From positions 868,001 to 932,000 of the forward strand of contig CAUVWZ020000002.1 of NCBI GenBank assembly GCA_963555835.3: a stretch of DNA of 64,000 nucleotides. Direction: 5' to 3'. A program made the position numbers and the translations under genes. Origin of the DNA: JAPUME01 sp027294185. GTDB taxonomy: Bacteria > Acidobacteriota > Terriglobia > UBA7540 > JAPUME01. Each line of letters begins with the position of its first letter. Positions within the stretch are counted from its first letter, which is position 1. Shown here one piece after another: positions 62,546 to 64,000 of this stretch. Below the pieces are notes generated by a model. It saw only the letters and a program-made list of their open reading frames with translations. It made no database searches and was not told where the DNA came from.

Positions 62546-63901
62546 ATGCTAATTAACACGTTCAAACTCAAAGGTCTTGTCTGCCTCCTCATCCTGGGAG
62601 TCAGCACATCCCTTCTTGTGGCGCAGGGGCGGCGGCCTCTCGGACCCCAAGAGATCGTCGAACTCCTGAAGGGAGGGGTTCCCGCGCCTCGAGTTGTGGC
62701 GCTCGTAGGCCAGTTGGGAGTCGATTTTCGGCTTACCGCTTCGCTGGAAAAAGAACTTAGCGAGGCCGGAGCCGACGCTGACCTGATGGCGGCGGTCCGA
62801 AAAGAGACTCGGAAGCGGCTTCCCGAGGAGGCGGAACGCCACCTCACGCTTGGCGCCCAACACGCCGGCAGCGGAGAATACGCGAGTGCAATAGGCGAGT
62901 TCGACCAGGCAACGAAGCTCGCGCCCCGGTGGCCCGAGGCCTACCTGGGACGCGCCAGGGCCTACCTTGCCCTGCAGAATTACACAATGGCTCAGGAAGA
63001 TTTACGGCGTGCCCTGGAACTCAGCCCTCGGCCGAGCGACCAGGAAAAAATCAAGGAGGAAATGGGGCGACTGGAAGCCACCCTCAAGAGGCAGCGCATC
63101 GAACTCCTGGCCAGACATCTGGAGCAGGCGGGAAAGATGGAACAGGCGGCGGATTGGGTGGCTTTGGAAAGGGAGGCACAGGCGGCGCTGAAACTCGATT
63201 CCAACAACGCCGAAGCGCACGCCTGGCTGGCCGTCGCACTGGTGAGGAACGGGCGCCCGGAAGATGCAGTCCGGGAGTCCGAGGAAGCTCTGCGCCTGGC
63301 GCCTGACCTGGCAATGGCCCATTGGACAAGAGGGCTCATCCTCATCTCTACCGCGGGGGACAGGGAGGAAGCGCAGCGGGAATTTCAGCGAACCGTGGAC
63401 CTGGACCCTCAATCTATCCGTGGGTACGCTTATCTGGCAATGGAAATGCGTACGCAGTCCGACCTGGAGGGAGCGATTCGGACCATCCGCCATGCTATGG
63501 AGCTGGTTCCTGCCCACACAGTACCTCACACGCAGCTTCGCTATTTGCTTGCGAACTTCCTGTATGAAAAGCGCGACTGGGATGGCGCACTTTCCGAGCT
63601 CCGGTTCCTCACAGAATTGGATCCCAGGAATCCGAGCAACTACCTCCAGATTTGTGCGGCCTTGCGAAATAAGGAAGACGTGGACGGCGCTCTGGCCGCT
63701 TGTGCGCAAGCCTTGAAGTTGGATTCAAACTCGGCCACTGCTCTCCAACTGCAAGCGCTGCTGCTCGAAAAGAAGGGAAACCTGGAGGGAGCGGTGAGTT
63801 CCCTGCGCCAGGCCGCGACTCTCAGCCCCAACGATCAGGCGATTCGTCAAAACCTGGAACGACTGGAAAAGCTCAATTATCGCCCGACTCTGAAACGATA
63901 A
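62546..63901 (+). CDS. secreted tetratricopeptide-repeat protein
   Basis: A 451-residue exported protein with a signal peptide (LKGLVCLLILGVSTSLLVAQ). A short helical domain (about 30-95) precedes roughly eight TPR units with the usual pattern, for example ASAIGEFDQATKLAPRWPEA, AYLALQNYTMAQEDLRRALE and NLEGAVSSLRQAATLSPND. TPR arrays mediate protein-protein contacts, here in the periplasm or at the envelope. It follows the SIS gene by about 110 bp. The partner is unknown. Confidence 0.8.
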   Translation: MLINTFKLKGLVCLLILGVSTSLLVAQGRRPLGPQEIVELLKGGVPAPRVVALVGQLGVDFRLTASLEKELSEAGADADLMAAVRKETRKRLPEEAERHLTLGAQHAGSGEYASAIGEFDQATKLAPRWPEAYLGRARAYLALQNYTMAQEDLRRALELSPRPSDQEKIKEEMGRLEATLKRQRIELLARHLEQAGKMEQAADWVALEREAQAALKLDSNNAEAHAWLAVALVRNGRPEDAVRESEEALRLAPDLAMAHWTRGLILISTAGDREEAQREFQRTVDLDPQSIRGYAYLAMEMRTQSDLEGAIRTIRHAMELVPAHTVPHTQLRYLLANFLYEKRDWDGALSELRFLTELDPRNPSNYLQICAALRNKEDVDGALAACAQALKLDSNSATALQLQALLLEKKGNLEGAVSSLRQAATLSPNDQAIRQNLERLEKLNYRPTLKR

Positions 63902-64000
63902 ACGCCGAGCCTGGAACGATAAAGGATAGTCCCCCGCCCTCATGCCGTGGCCCCATGCCGGGCCAACAGGCCAAAGGCGGGAAGAACCGGAAGGTCGAAG

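Overview
The window looks like a piece of a GC-rich bacterial chromosome, most likely an acidobacterium recovered as a metagenomic contig. This is inferred from gene style: DUF1080 next to a Tat-exported enolase-superfamily protein, a DUF4382 lipoprotein, a TatC with a long N-terminal extension, an Nramp-like transporter without the usual metal motif, and dispersed short intergenic repeats. There is no rRNA gene to confirm the taxon. Housekeeping genes include fumarase, nadB, deoC, aroB, ubiE/menG, a tatA-type gene with tatC, a prepilin peptidase and an acyl-CoA synthetase.

Layout. 1-2.86 kb: early end of a Mu-like prophage (Gam, Ner-like regulator, S24 repressor) with a divergent promoter and operator; it continues past the left edge. 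3-35 kb: chromosomal backbone with metabolic, transport and envelope genes, repeat-rich intergenic DNA, a PilZ gene broken by a 37-bp tandem duplication, and a Tat-enolase gene broken by an in-frame stop. 35.3-38.5 kb: prophage remnant that starts at a 47-nt 3' fragment of a tRNA-Lys gene, carries terS and a truncated terL, and ends with an overlapping HEPN/DUF2971 gene pair. 38.5-44.7 kb: mixed backbone and debris, including four vestigial gene ends, a DUF1772 remnant and a serine-recombinase tail. 43.7-54.3 kb: an interval bounded by two 107-bp repeats of equal length that look like tyrosine-recombinase sites. It holds an aconitase gene with a Tat-type N-terminus (frameshifted), an SPFH protein, a sodium:solute symporter and a planctomycete-style ECF sigma factor/kinase pair, all on the minus strand. 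A small tyrosine recombinase ends 2 bp beyond the right-hand repeat. 54.8-61.0 kb: a degraded integrative element next to tRNA-His (Xis-like, integrase, replication-type winged helix, XRE regulator, phage fragments, a broken M48 peptidase). 61-64 kb: backbone again (double SIS-domain protein, TPR protein).

The most unusual part is the 43.7-54.8 kb region: a recombinase abutting one of two matched 107-bp sites, each with two conserved 12-bp arms around a variable hexamer, enclosing about 10.5 kb of transport, aconitase and kinase cargo. The second is the overlapping DUF2971-HEPN pair in the tRNA-Lys-associated prophage remnant, which could be a defence or toxin-antitoxin cassette.

Several genes are interrupted by single-base shifts or one stop codon (PilZ, acnA, M48, Tat-enolase). 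Some lie at homopolymers, so residual assembly error must be weighed against real decay.
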